Shown here piece after piece: positions 1 through 7,800 of a stretch of DNA of 64,000 nt; the stretch's first letter is position 1; every line of letters starts with the position of its first letter. The stretch comes from CAYPNP01 sp964412195 (GTDB taxonomy: Bacteria > Acidobacteriota > JAAYUB01). Location of the stretch: contig CAYPNP010000006.1 in assembly GCA_964412195.1 (NCBI GenBank), forward strand, positions 143,861 through 207,860. The letters run 5' to 3'. A program made the position numbers and the translations under genes. The notes below the pieces were generated by a model. The model did not search any database and was not told where the DNA came from. It saw nothing but the letters and a program-made list of their open reading frames with translations.

Positions 1-857
1 GCACGCTGGGCTCCGGCAACCATTTCCTGGAGATCGGCTACATCGACGCCCTGTACGACAAGGAGGCGGCGGCGGCTCTCGGCCTGTCCGTGGGGCAGGT
101 CACCGTGTCGGTCCACACCGGCTCCCGCGGCCTGGGCTACCAGGTCTGCGACGACTACCTGGTGGCGATGCAGGAGGCGGCCCGCCGCTACGCCATCGAG
201 CTGCCGGACCCCCAGCTGTGCTGCGCCCCGGTGAACTCGCCGGAGGGGCGCCGCTACCTGGCCGCCATGGCCGCGGCGGCCAACTTCGCCTTCACCAACC
301 GGCAGCTCATCACCCACTGGGTGCGCGAGTCGTTCCAGCAGGTGCTGGGGCGTTCGCCGCGGGACCTGGGCCTGCGGCTGATCTACGACGTGGCCCACAA
401 CATCGCCAAAATCGAGGAACATCTGGTCGAGGGAAATAAGCGGCGCGTGTGTGTCCACCGCAAAGGGGCGACGCGCTCCTTCGGGCCGGGCCACCCCGCC
501 CTGCCGCCGGCATACCGGGCGCTGGGGCAGCCGGTGATCATCCCCGGCGACATGGGCCGGTGCTCCTTCATCCTGGTGGGCAGCCCGCGGGCCATGGAGT
601 CCACCTTCGGCAGCACCTGCCACGGCGCCGGGCGCGTGCTGTCGCGCCACGCCGCGATCAAGGCCGCCCGCGGCCGGCATATCGCCGGGGAGCTCCAGAA
701 GCAGGGCGTGTGCGTGATGGCCGCGTCGAAGGGGACGCTGGTGGAGGAGATGCCCGAGGCCTACAAGGACGTGACCGAGGTGGTCCAGACGGTGCAGGAC
801 GCCGGCCTGAGCCGGATGGTGGCCCGCCTCCGCCCGCTGGGCGTGGTGAAGGGCTAG
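1..857 (+). CDS. rtcB: RtcB-family RNA ligase, 5' truncated by window edge
   Basis: The reading frame is open from base 3 and ends at a TAG at 855-857, leaving about 284 C-terminal residues of a family that is usually 400-480 long. RtcB joins 2',3'-cyclic phosphate or 3'-phosphate RNA ends to 5'-OH ends using GTP and Mn2+, in tRNA or rRNA repair. Visible signatures are GSGNHFLEI at the very start (metal ligands), HTGSRGLG, the PGDMGRCSFILVG segment and STCHGAGR, whose His corresponds to the guanylylated histidine of the family. The active site is therefore intact in the visible part. The start and upstream neighbour are not in the window. The 3' end is followed after about 27 bp by a tandem-word repeat. 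Confidence 0.93.
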   Translation, partial: TLGSGNHFLEIGYIDALYDKEAAAALGLSVGQVTVSVHTGSRGLGYQVCDDYLVAMQEAARRYAIELPDPQLCCAPVNSPEGRRYLAAMAAAANFAFTNRQLITHWVRESFQQVLGRSPRDLGLRLIYDVAHNIAKIEEHLVEGNKRRVCVHRKGATRSFGPGHPALPPAYRALGQPVIIPGDMGRCSFILVGSPRAMESTFGSTCHGAGRVLSRHAAIKAARGRHIAGELQKQGVCVMAASKGTLVEEMPEAYKDVTEVVQTVQDAGLSRMVARLRPLGVVKG

Positions 858-883
858 CTCCCCTCCGTTCGTGCTGGTGCTCG

Positions 884-989
884 ACGGGTGACCGGTTACC
901 GGTGACCGGTGACCAGTGACGGGTGACCGGTGAGCGGTGACCGATCGTAATCGTCGATCGTAATCGTAATCGTGTTCGTAATCGTAAGT
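884..989. repeat. Tandem-word repeat, D then A type
   Basis: About 60 bp of degenerate tandem gaccggtgac words (884-943) passes directly into about 45 bp of tandem gatcgtaatcgt words (944-989). It fills the gap between the convergent rtcB and sigma-factor operon. The same two words recur next to each other at 4499-4555 and 38838-38908. No ORF or T-tract is present. Confidence 0.8.
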
Positions 990-1015
990 CAAAGAACAAT
1001 TTACACGCTCCGTCC

Positions 1016-1288
1016 TCAGGGCAACACCGCCATGGAGTACGCCGCCAGCGCGCGCAGGACGGCCGCCAGGATGTAGCCGGCGCCGACGAGCGCCACCAGG
1101 AGCGGTTCGATCTCCCGGGTGGCGAGCTCCCACGCCCGCCGGAACGCGGGACCGCGCTGCCGCCGGGCCAGAACGGCCAGCGCCGCGGCTTCCTGCCGGT
1201 CGGCCGCCGCTTCCGGAAGGTCGAGGAGAGGCAGCTCGGCGAGCCGCCGGTCCAGTTCCATATCGTTGTCGGATTCGTTCGGTTTCAT
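1016..1288 (-). CDS. Small membrane protein, probable anti-sigma factor
   Basis: 90 residues beginning MKPNESDND. The ATG at 1288 was chosen because a GGAGGGG Shine-Dalgarno lies 5 nt upstream; GTG/ATG codons further up lie within the gene junction. Residues 1-50 are charged, helical and rich in Leu/Ala/Arg. A single hydrophobic segment near residues 60-85 is followed by only a few residues. It starts 15 nt after the stop of the ECF sigma gene, so the two are almost certainly cotranscribed. A short cytoplasmic helix plus one membrane span encoded directly after an ECF sigma factor is typical of anti-sigma factors, but no zinc-binding HxxxCxxC (ZAS) motif is visible. Function is inferred from context only. 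Confidence 0.65.
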   Translation of the reverse strand: MKPNESDNDMELDRRLAELPLLDLPEAAADRQEAAALAVLARRQRGPAFRRAWELATREIEPLLVALVGAGYILAAVLRALAAYSMAVLP

Positions 1289-1303
1289 GGTCCCCTCCAT
1301 CAC

Positions 1304-1861
1304 TCATTCCAAGGATCGCAACAGGTCCGCCAGCCGGGCCCGCGCCCGGGCCAGGCGCTGGCGGAAGGCGTCCGGTCGGATGTCCAGAATCCCGGCCGCC
1401 TCGATCGGGGCCATCCCGCCGTCCGCCACGAGGAGAATCGTCTCCCGGTCCGCCAGCGGCAGCCGCCCGAGCGCCCGCTCCAGGCAGCGGACCGTTTCCC
1501 GCTCCGCCAGCCCTTCCAGCGGATCGGGCCCCGGCGCGGCCCGGAACTCGAGAGCGCCGAGCTCGCCCGTCCGGCCCGGGTCGCGACTCCGGTTCCGCAG
1601 GTAGCTGACGAACACGTTCCGCGCCACCCGGAACAGCCACGGGGCCAGCGGCAACCCCACCCGCGGCTCGGGCGGCCGCGCCGCCAGCCGGAGCCAGACC
1701 TCCTGGAGGAGGTCCTCGGCCACCTCGGGCCGCCCGCTCAGGCGGCAGAGGAAGGTGTAAAGGCGCGGCCGGTAGGTCCGGTAGATCTGCCGGAAGGCCG
1801 CCTCGTCGCCGCCCCGCAGCTCCTCGAGCCAGTGCTGCTCCCGTTCCGCGTCCCGATCCAT
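1304..1861 (-). CDS. ECF-type RNA polymerase sigma factor
   Basis: 185 residues. Region 2 is visible as FRQIYRTYRPRLYTFLCRL followed by AEDLLQEVWLRLA, the core-binding and -10 recognition helices. Region 4 (LPLADRETILLVADGGM, then RPDAFRQRLARARARL) forms the -35-reading helix-turn-helix. The inter-region linker is long and Pro/Gly-rich (GAPGPDPLEG type). The ATG at 1861 is preferred to the in-frame TTG at 1879 because the start of a candidate ECF promoter lies at 1871-1898, which would make the transcript leaderless or nearly so. The next gene down is the probable membrane-bound anti-sigma factor. It is divergent from the membrane protein at 1968 across a palindromic promoter region, which suggests autoregulation. 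Confidence 0.9.
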   Translation of the reverse strand: MDRDAEREQHWLEELRGGDEAAFRQIYRTYRPRLYTFLCRLSGRPEVAEDLLQEVWLRLAARPPEPRVGLPLAPWLFRVARNVFVSYLRNRSRDPGRTGELGALEFRAAPGPDPLEGLAERETVRCLERALGRLPLADRETILLVADGGMAPIEAAGILDIRPDAFRQRLARARARLADLLRSLE

Positions 1862-1870
1862 ATCCTCACC

Positions 1871-1898
1871 ATAACGCAAAAACCGGCGGCGCGTGACA
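1871..1898 (-). promoter_or_regulatory. Candidate ECF-type promoter of the sigma operon
   Basis: Read on the minus strand: TGTCACG (1898-1892), a 15-nt spacer, then CGTTAT (1876-1871). It is the mirror image of the plus-strand element at 1911-1938, which has the same hexamer-type boxes and the same spacer. The predicted start of transcription falls a few bases before or at the ATG at 1861. Assigning it to the adjacent sigma factor is inference. Confidence 0.5.
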
Positions 1899-1918
1899 GG
1901 AAAATACTCCTGTCACGC
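1891..1918. promoter_or_regulatory. 11-bp perfect inverted repeat in divergent promoter region
   Basis: GCGTGACAGGA, a 6-bp spacer (aaatac), then TCCTGTCACGC: a perfect 11-bp inverted repeat. It contains both divergent TGTCACG -35-like boxes. It could be an operator for a dimeric repressor, or simply reflect two back-to-back promoters. Confidence 0.7.
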
Positions 1919-1938
1919 CGCACCGATCCCGTCGCTAT
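1911..1938 (+). promoter_or_regulatory. Candidate ECF-type promoter of the 1968 gene
   Basis: TGTCACG (1911-1917), a 15-nt spacer, then CGCTAT (1933-1938). It is symmetrical with the minus-strand element in boxes and spacing. Transcription would begin near 1945, leaving a short leader that contains the GGAGG upstream of the ATG at 1968. Confidence 0.5.
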
Positions 1939-1967
1939 AGGCAGCATACCACTGCACGGAGGTCATC

Positions 1968-2309
1968 ATGGGTATCGGAATCCTTGGATTGGCGCAGCTT
2001 GTGATCGTGCTTGTGCTCAGCTTCTTTGCGCTCGGCTTGGGCATCTCGTTCGCCGTTCGCCCTTCGGAGACGAAACTCAACGTCCTGCGCCCGCTTTCCC
2101 TCGCCCTGGCGTTCAGCCCCGTGGGGATGTTCTGCGCCGGCTCGGCCAACACGCTGGCCTTCGCCTCCCGGTTGGGGTTCGCGGACCCGCAGAATCTCCA
2201 GATGATGCTGGGCGGTCTGTCCGAAGCGATGCTCCCCGGCGCCATCGCCTATTCCATCCTGGCCGTGACCTGGGCCCTGGCCGCCGTGGGTTTCCATCGG
2301 ATGAAGTGA
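1968..2309 (+). CDS. Small three-helix membrane protein, unknown function
   Basis: 113 residues with three hydrophobic segments, near 6-28, 43-65 and 88-110, and short loops. The middle region carries NLQMMLGGLSEAM. A GGAGG lies a few bases before the ATG. I do not recognise the family; the size and a Gly-rich last helix loosely recall MotA/TolQ/ExbB-type channel subunits, but no diagnostic residue is visible. Its promoter mirrors that of the divergent ECF sigma factor, so it is a candidate member of that regulon. Confidence 0.7.
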   Translation: MGIGILGLAQLVIVLVLSFFALGLGISFAVRPSETKLNVLRPLSLALAFSPVGMFCAGSANTLAFASRLGFADPQNLQMMLGGLSEAMLPGAIAYSILAVTWALAAVGFHRMK

Positions 2310-2319
2310 AAGTCGTCTC

Positions 2320-2400
2320 GCCGTCCGGGGCCGCCGCCGGCAGTCGCAGACCGCGGCCCCCGGACAGAGACTTAGCCCGCGGCCCCCGGACGCGGGGCGG
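2320..2400. other. GC-rich imperfect hairpin after the 1968 gene
   Basis: GTCCGGGGCCGC (about 2323) can pair with GCGGCCCCCGGAC (about 2353), with one bulged base. A second GCGGCCCCCGGAC follows near 2379. There is no T-tract, so it is not a canonical intrinsic terminator. It may still end or stabilise the upstream transcript. The rest of 2400-2495 shows nothing recognisable. Confidence 0.35.
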
Positions 2401-2495
2401 CGCAAGGGAGCAGCGAACGTCTTCGGTTCTCGCGGTGGAAACATCCTCCCGCGGCGGGGCGACTCGGTCTTCGGGGGTGGAAGGTGAGCTGGCGG

Positions 2496-2556
2496 GATCG
2501 TGCGGACGGGGACGTCCGCGCTCCGACTCTGCGTTCTTTGCGCCTCCGCGTGGAAA
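2496..2556. repeat. F-word hairpin followed by B word
   Basis: An F word (gatcgtgcggacggggac, then gtccgcgctccg) at 2496-2525 is itself a hairpin. It is followed directly by a B-type word (ctctgcgttctttgcgcctc). The 30-bp F word recurs at 29644-29673, and most of it at 29734-29760, the latter again followed by a B word. Confidence 0.75.
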
Positions 2557-2569
2557 TACCACGGTGCTC

Positions 2570-2770
2570 GGGGCTGGGGGCTCGGGGCTCGGCAGACGTT
2601 GACAAACAGCAGCGGGAACGAGACCCGAGCACCGAACCCCGAAATCCGATGTCGAGCACGATTCCGATCGACGAGTACGACCTTAGGTAAATTGACATGG
2701 TCCATGGTCAATGGTCCATGGTCGAATCGGTGGTCACCCATCACCCGTCACCGGTCATCGGTCACCCACG
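2570..2770. repeat. Degenerate E/A words, then K and D words
   Basis: 2570-2690 holds degenerate gctcgggg and gacgagtacga words. 2696-2722 is a tandem of ccatggtc/caatggtc (K word). 2726-2770 is tandem cacccgtcaccggtcatc (D word, reverse orientation). This fills the gap between the convergent 1968 gene and the AsmA-like gene; no ORF is credible here. Confidence 0.7.
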
Positions 2771-2783
2771 ACAATCCGAGCGG

Positions 2784-4148
2784 TTACTTTTTCTTCTTCC
2801 CGAAGAATCCGCCGAGCGCGCCGGCGGCGCCCTGGCCCGAAATCGCCGACTTCACGGCCCCCTCGGCCATGCCCGCCGCGTCGGGGAGGAACTGCGGGTG
2901 GTCCGCCGTCCCCTTCACCAGGAACGGCAGGGTGTTGTCGCCCGCGGCCATCCCGACCATCTGCGTCGCCTTCCCGGCCACCCCGGCGCCCGACAGCGTG
3001 GCCTTCATCTTGAAATTGAGCGCCTTCTCCGGCGAGACGGTACCGTTGCCGTTGATCTGCCCGATGGCCGGGACCGTCAGGTTGATGCGGTCCAGCCGGA
3101 CTCCGTCCGGCGCGGCCCGCAGGTTGGTGCTCGCGTTCTGGATTGTGGTGTCGGGATCCGACGGGATGCCCGCCAGCTTCCCGACCACCGAGAGTTTCTG
3201 GCCGAGGTCGAAACCCGTCAGCTTGGTATCGGCCAGCTTGACCGACCCGGTAGTCACCAGGCGGTCCATCGGCCCGTTGGCGGCGAGATTCATGGAGAGC
3301 GTCCCGCCCTGCAGCGAGGCTCCCTTCGGCAGCGCCACGCCGGCCGCCGGCAGCAGGTCGTTGAGGTCGTTCACCGGCATCCCCTCGCCCGCCAGCTTCA
3401 TGTGCAGGACGGCTTTCCCGCCTTTCGTGTCGAGGGATCCGTCCAGGCGGGCCACGGCCTTGCCGACGCGGAATTCGGCCTGCAGGGGAGTATTGGTGTT
3501 GTCCTTGCCCGGCAGCGGCCCCGTCGTGCCTTCCAACTCCAGCTTGCCGCCGCCCGGCAGTCCCGCCGAGAAGGTGAACGGGAACGAGGCGCCGGCGGAG
3601 AAATCCCGCAGTTCCACGTTCACCCGGTCGAAGGTCCGCAGCTTCTTGTCGCCGACTTGGCCGACGGTGACCGTCCCGTCAGTGATCGCCAGCCGGCCGA
3701 CCGACAGGTCGAGCGGCGCGGACTCCCCGGTCTTCTCCTCGGGGGCTTTCGGCGCCGCGTCGCCGCCCAGTTTGGAGAAATTCCAATTGCCGGCGGCGTC
3801 GTGCCGGAGGGCGATCTGCGGCTCGTCCAGCCGAAGGTCGTTCACCCGCAGGGAGTGCGAGAAGATCAGCGGCAGCACGTCGACGCCGACCCGGAACGAT
3901 TTGGCCGTCACGAACGGGCCGGCGCCGAAGGCCGGGTCCTCGGCGATGGTGATGTCGTCGGCTTTCACGCTGCCGGAAAACAGGGACAGGCCCAGTTTGC
4001 CGACCTTCACGTCGCGGCCGAGTGACTTGCCGAGTTCCTGCTCCAGCATGGGCCGGAAGCTGTCGACGTTCACGAAGAACGGGATGCAGATCAGGATCAG
4101 GACGACCACGCCCACGCCGATCAGGACGTACCGGGTTTTCGCTTTCAT
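2784..4148 (-). CDS. AsmA family protein
   Basis: 454 residues. An N-terminal membrane anchor (about residues 7-26, VLIGVGVVVLILICIPFFV) precedes VNVDSFRPMLEQELGKSLGR, the typical AsmA opening. Repeated beta-rich segments follow (DDITIAEDP, LRVNDLRLDEPQI, VGRLAITDGTV), then a C-terminal AsmA-type region with LNFKMKATLSG and ADHPQFLPDA. The C-terminus ends in a GKKKK tail. AsmA-like proteins are inner-membrane-anchored bridge-like proteins thought to carry lipids to the outer envelope; that role is family knowledge. The protein is shorter than E. coli AsmA (about 617). The gene stands alone between repeat-filled gaps and is divergent from the LRR gene. Confidence 0.88.
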   Translation of the reverse strand: MKAKTRYVLIGVGVVVLILICIPFFVNVDSFRPMLEQELGKSLGRDVKVGKLGLSLFSGSVKADDITIAEDPAFGAGPFVTAKSFRVGVDVLPLIFSHSLRVNDLRLDEPQIALRHDAAGNWNFSKLGGDAAPKAPEEKTGESAPLDLSVGRLAITDGTVTVGQVGDKKLRTFDRVNVELRDFSAGASFPFTFSAGLPGGGKLELEGTTGPLPGKDNTNTPLQAEFRVGKAVARLDGSLDTKGGKAVLHMKLAGEGMPVNDLNDLLPAAGVALPKGASLQGGTLSMNLAANGPMDRLVTTGSVKLADTKLTGFDLGQKLSVVGKLAGIPSDPDTTIQNASTNLRAAPDGVRLDRINLTVPAIGQINGNGTVSPEKALNFKMKATLSGAGVAGKATQMVGMAAGDNTLPFLVKGTADHPQFLPDAAGMAEGAVKSAISGQGAAGALGGFFGKKKK

Positions 4149-4498
4149 GGTTACTCCCCGCGGGATTTGAAATTATTAAATTGGATGAGGAACCGCTGCA
4201 TCTGATTCTATCACGATCGTAGATCCTTCGTGACGGAGGCTGACCCCGCGACCCGGGGCATCGGGCCTGGCTAAACCGATCAGGCTGGAGAGGAGGCAGC
4301 CCCGGACGCGCGGGAAGTACCCCGACCCGAGCCGGCCGAATCCGTCAGCCGGCTCCGTCTGGCGGATGGAATTGCGTCGCACGCCTGCGATCCCGATGGC
4401 GGGCCCCTCGCGCCCCTCCCTGCCGGTCGGGACACCTCGCTGTGTGCCGGTGCTTGCATCGTGCTCGTGCATGCTCAAAATCAGAAAACCGCAGATCC
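4149..4498. other. Intergenic stretch without a supported gene
   Basis: Upstream of the AsmA-like gene. I see no credible ORF, terminator or known RNA here. The sequence is mixed in composition, with an AT-richer patch at 4165-4220 that may hold the AsmA-like gene's promoter; no box pair was clear enough to call. Confidence 0.4.
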
Positions 4499-4774
4499 TC
4501 GTCGTGCTCGTGCTCGTGCTCGTAATCGGCGGCTGACCGCTGACCGGTGACCGGCACCACCAATCGGAATCGTGATCGGGGTTCGGGGTCCGGGGCTCGG
4601 ATCTGGAAGGCACGGCGACCGGGGCCTAGGGCTCCACCCCGGGAAGCCGGGAAACAAATCAATCGGAGTCGATCCCCAAGTCCCTGGCCCCGAGCCCCGC
4701 GTCCCCAGACCCGAGTCCCCAGACCCAAGCCCCGTGCCAGTTTTCACGCAGAGGCACAAAGTTCGCAGGGAAAT
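4499..4774. repeat. Composite repeat A-D-E-B, degenerate copy
   Basis: Order: tandem gctcgtgctcgtaatcgg (A, 4499-4529), gctgaccggtgaccgg (D, 4531-4555), a mosaic of ggggctcgg/gagccccg words (E, about 4575-4735), then ttcacgcagaggcacaaag (B, from 4741). The E-B part aligns loosely with 10698-10874, including the tail ccccagacccaagccccg. A 50-bp D-containing insert separates A from E here. Confidence 0.75.
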
Positions 4775-4790
4775 CCCCGAGAACCCTAAA

Positions 4791-4819
4791 TTGACTTTTT
4801 CGGAACAAGTCAATATAAT
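4791..4819 (+). promoter_or_regulatory. Near-consensus sigma-70 promoter of the LRR gene
   Basis: TTGACT (4791-4796), a 17-nt spacer, then TATAAT (4814-4819): 11 of 12 consensus bases with ideal spacing. Transcription would start near 4826, giving a leader of about 50 nt to the ATG at 4879. It lies just past a B-type repeat word. Confidence 0.85.
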
Positions 4820-4878
4820 TGGATCAATATCTCGCCTGACGTTTGCAGACGGAAATTAGGCTGTGCAGGGGGTGGCCC

Positions 4879-7800
4879 ATGTGGGAGCGGCGCATTCGTG
4901 CGGGCGTCCGGATTCTCCTGGTTCTGGCGGTCCTGACGGGGCTGGCCGCTGCGGGGCGCGGCGCCATCCCCGAGGCCGAGCGGCAGGTCCTGATCGACCT
5001 GTACCTGGCCACGGGCGGCGACGCCTGGACCCACAACGATAACTGGCGGCTGCCCGGCGACCCCGGCCAGTTCAACCTCCCCGGCACCGAGAGCACCTGG
5101 TACGGCGTGACCACCGATGCCGAAAACACCACCGTGGTGAAGCTGAATCTCCATTGGAACGGGTTGTCCGGCCCGCTCCCCGAAAGCGTGAGCGGTCTGC
5201 TGAGTTTGCAGGAACTGGATCTTTCCACGAACCGGCTGGCCAGCGCCATCCCGGCGTCTTTGGGTGCCCTGACATCCCTGCACGTCCTCAACCTGATGTC
5301 CAACCGGTTCACCGGCACCATCCCGGAGCCGCTCGGCAGTCTGCCCCAGCTCAAAACACTCTATCTGGGCGGCAATCAACTCACCAGCGCCATCCCGGAG
5401 TCGCTGGGCAATCTGTCCCAACTGGAATATTTGTCGTTGAGGTCCAACCAACTGACCGGCACCATCCCGGCGTCGCTGGGCCAACTGTCCCGGCTGTATT
5501 CGCTCAACCTGTCCGGGAACCGGTTGACCGGTGAAATTCCCGAACCGTTGAGCACGCTGTCGGAATTGCATTGGCTCAATCTGTCAGGGAATCAGTTCAG
5601 CGGTCCCCTCCCGGCCTGGCTGGGCAACCTGGCTCAGTTGGAGATCCTGCTCCTCGACAATAATTTATTCTCCGGTCCCATCCCCGATAGCTTCCGGAAC
5701 TTGGCCAACCTGGAGACGCTGTACCTCGTTGGCAATTGGGGACTGGATGGCGCTCTCCCCGCCGGCCTCGGTGATCTTTCACAACTCATTAGCTTGTCGA
5801 TTTCAAGGACATCCATTGGTGGATCGATCCCGCCCGAGTTGGGCCGGCTCAACCTGTTGCAATATTTAGATCTGCACGGGAATGCGCTGTCGGGCGAGAT
5901 CCCGCCGGCGCTGGGCGGGCTGACCGCGCTCAAGAGTCTCGATCTTTCCACGAACCAGCTGACGGGTCCCCTCCCCGAAACATTCGGCGACTTGACCAAT
6001 TTGAACTCCCTGAATTTGAGCGGCAACTGGCTCACCGGTCCCATCCCCGATTCTTGGGCCGGCCTGACCGCACTGAGACACCTCTACCTTTACAGGAACC
6101 AGTTGAGCGGGCCCCTGCCCGCGTGGCTGGGTGGCCTGCAGGAACTGGTTTCCCTGGACCTGTGTGTGAACAATTTCTCCGGTCCGATTCCGGAATCGCT
6201 GGGCGATCTGTCGCAGCTGGCGACGCTCCAGTTGCACAGCAACCTGTTGAGTGGAAGCATCCCGGCTTCTTTGGGAAGCCTGCCAGCGTTAGTACAATTG
6301 CACCTGGGATGGAATGCGCTCGAGGGCGCCATCCCGGCGTCGCTGGGGAATCTGGTCGAACTCAGCTACCTCAACGTGTCCTATTGTTCACTCAGCGGGT
6401 CCATCCCGGAATCGCTGGGCAACCTGTCCCATCTCCGCGAATTGTATCTGTACGAAAACCAGCTGAGCGGTTCCGTACCGCCGTCGTTCGGCAACCTATC
6501 CGAACTGCAGAAATTGAGCCTGGCCGGAAATCAGCTGAGCGGACCCATGCCGGAGTTTCTGGGCAATCTCGTTAACCTGGAGTATCTGGGGCTGGGCGGC
6601 AACCTGTTCCAAGGGACCATCCCCGAGACATGGGGAGCCTTGCCGGCACTACAGGGCCTATATCTGGACGGGAATCAGCTCAGTGGCCCCATCCCGGATT
6701 TCCTGGGGGAGATGACCAGCCTGCGCAACCTGTCCCTCAGTGAGAATCAGTTCAGCGGACCCATTCCGGCATCCTTGGGAAATTTGCATCAGCTTGAGCG
6801 CTTGTACCTGGGATGGAATCAACTGAGCGGGCCTATCCCACCGGCGTTGTGGAATCTGCCGGCAGTCATATATCTATGGCTGGAGAGAAACCAGTTGAGC
6901 GGCCCTATCCCATCTTTTAGCAATGACATGCCTTCGCTGGTCTGGCTTAACCTATCCTGGAACCAGCTCAGCGGGGGGATCCCCCCGTCGCTGGTCAACC
7001 TGAGCAAGTTGCGAGTGCTGGATCTGGACGGCAACCAGTTTGAGGGACCTCTCCCGGAGTTTCTGGCGGACATCCCCACCCTATACTGGCTCGATCTGGA
7101 GAGCAACCAGCTGATGGGGAGCATCCCGGAAGAAATAATGGACCTTCCCGCACTGGATTGGATCCATCTTGGCTACAACGCCCTTCACGCCGATTCGCCA
7201 GTCCTGGCGGACTACATCAACTGGCGTCACTACCACGGTGTCTGGCCCGGTTACAATTACCGGGATTACCAGACGCTGCCGCCCGTATCGCTGGCCGCGA
7301 CGGAGGTGCAGCCCGGCGCGGTGCGGCTGACCTGGACGCCGGATCCGGATCCCGACCACAGTTATGCCGGAATCGGCGGTTATGAGGTCTGGCAGCGCCA
7401 GGGAACTTATGGCGCCTGGAAGCTGCGGGACGTGATCATCGACAAGCACTCAAATACCTGGACCGGCAGCCTGGCCCCCGGCGAAGTGAACATTTTCCGC
7501 CTGCGCACCTACACGTCCCCGCAGACGTGGAACCAGAACCGGGTGGCCAGCGAGTTCACCCTGCCGCTGTCGGTGAATCCACCCGGCGGCGGGCAGGCGG
7601 TGACGGTGTATGTGGACGACGGCCGGCACGGGGACATCTATGGCGACAGCCCCTCCCAAGTGGCGCCGGCTTCGCCCATCACGGTCCGGATCGACCCGTC
7701 GGCCTTCGCCGGCGCCTCGTACAGCACCCCCCATGTCCTCTGGATCGCCCTGCCCCCCAACGCTGTCCTCAGCCAGACGCTGGCCACGGGCAACCCAGCC

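Noticed and set aside
1930..1933. ECF41-type promoter (TGTCAC plus CGTC) before the 1968 gene
   Set aside because: CGTC is only 12 nt from the box; the CGCTAT at 15 nt matches the mirror promoter and is preferred.
2500..4170. 556-codon plus-strand ORF over the AsmA-like gene
   Set aside because: Ser/Pro/Arg-rich antisense composition; starts within repeat words.
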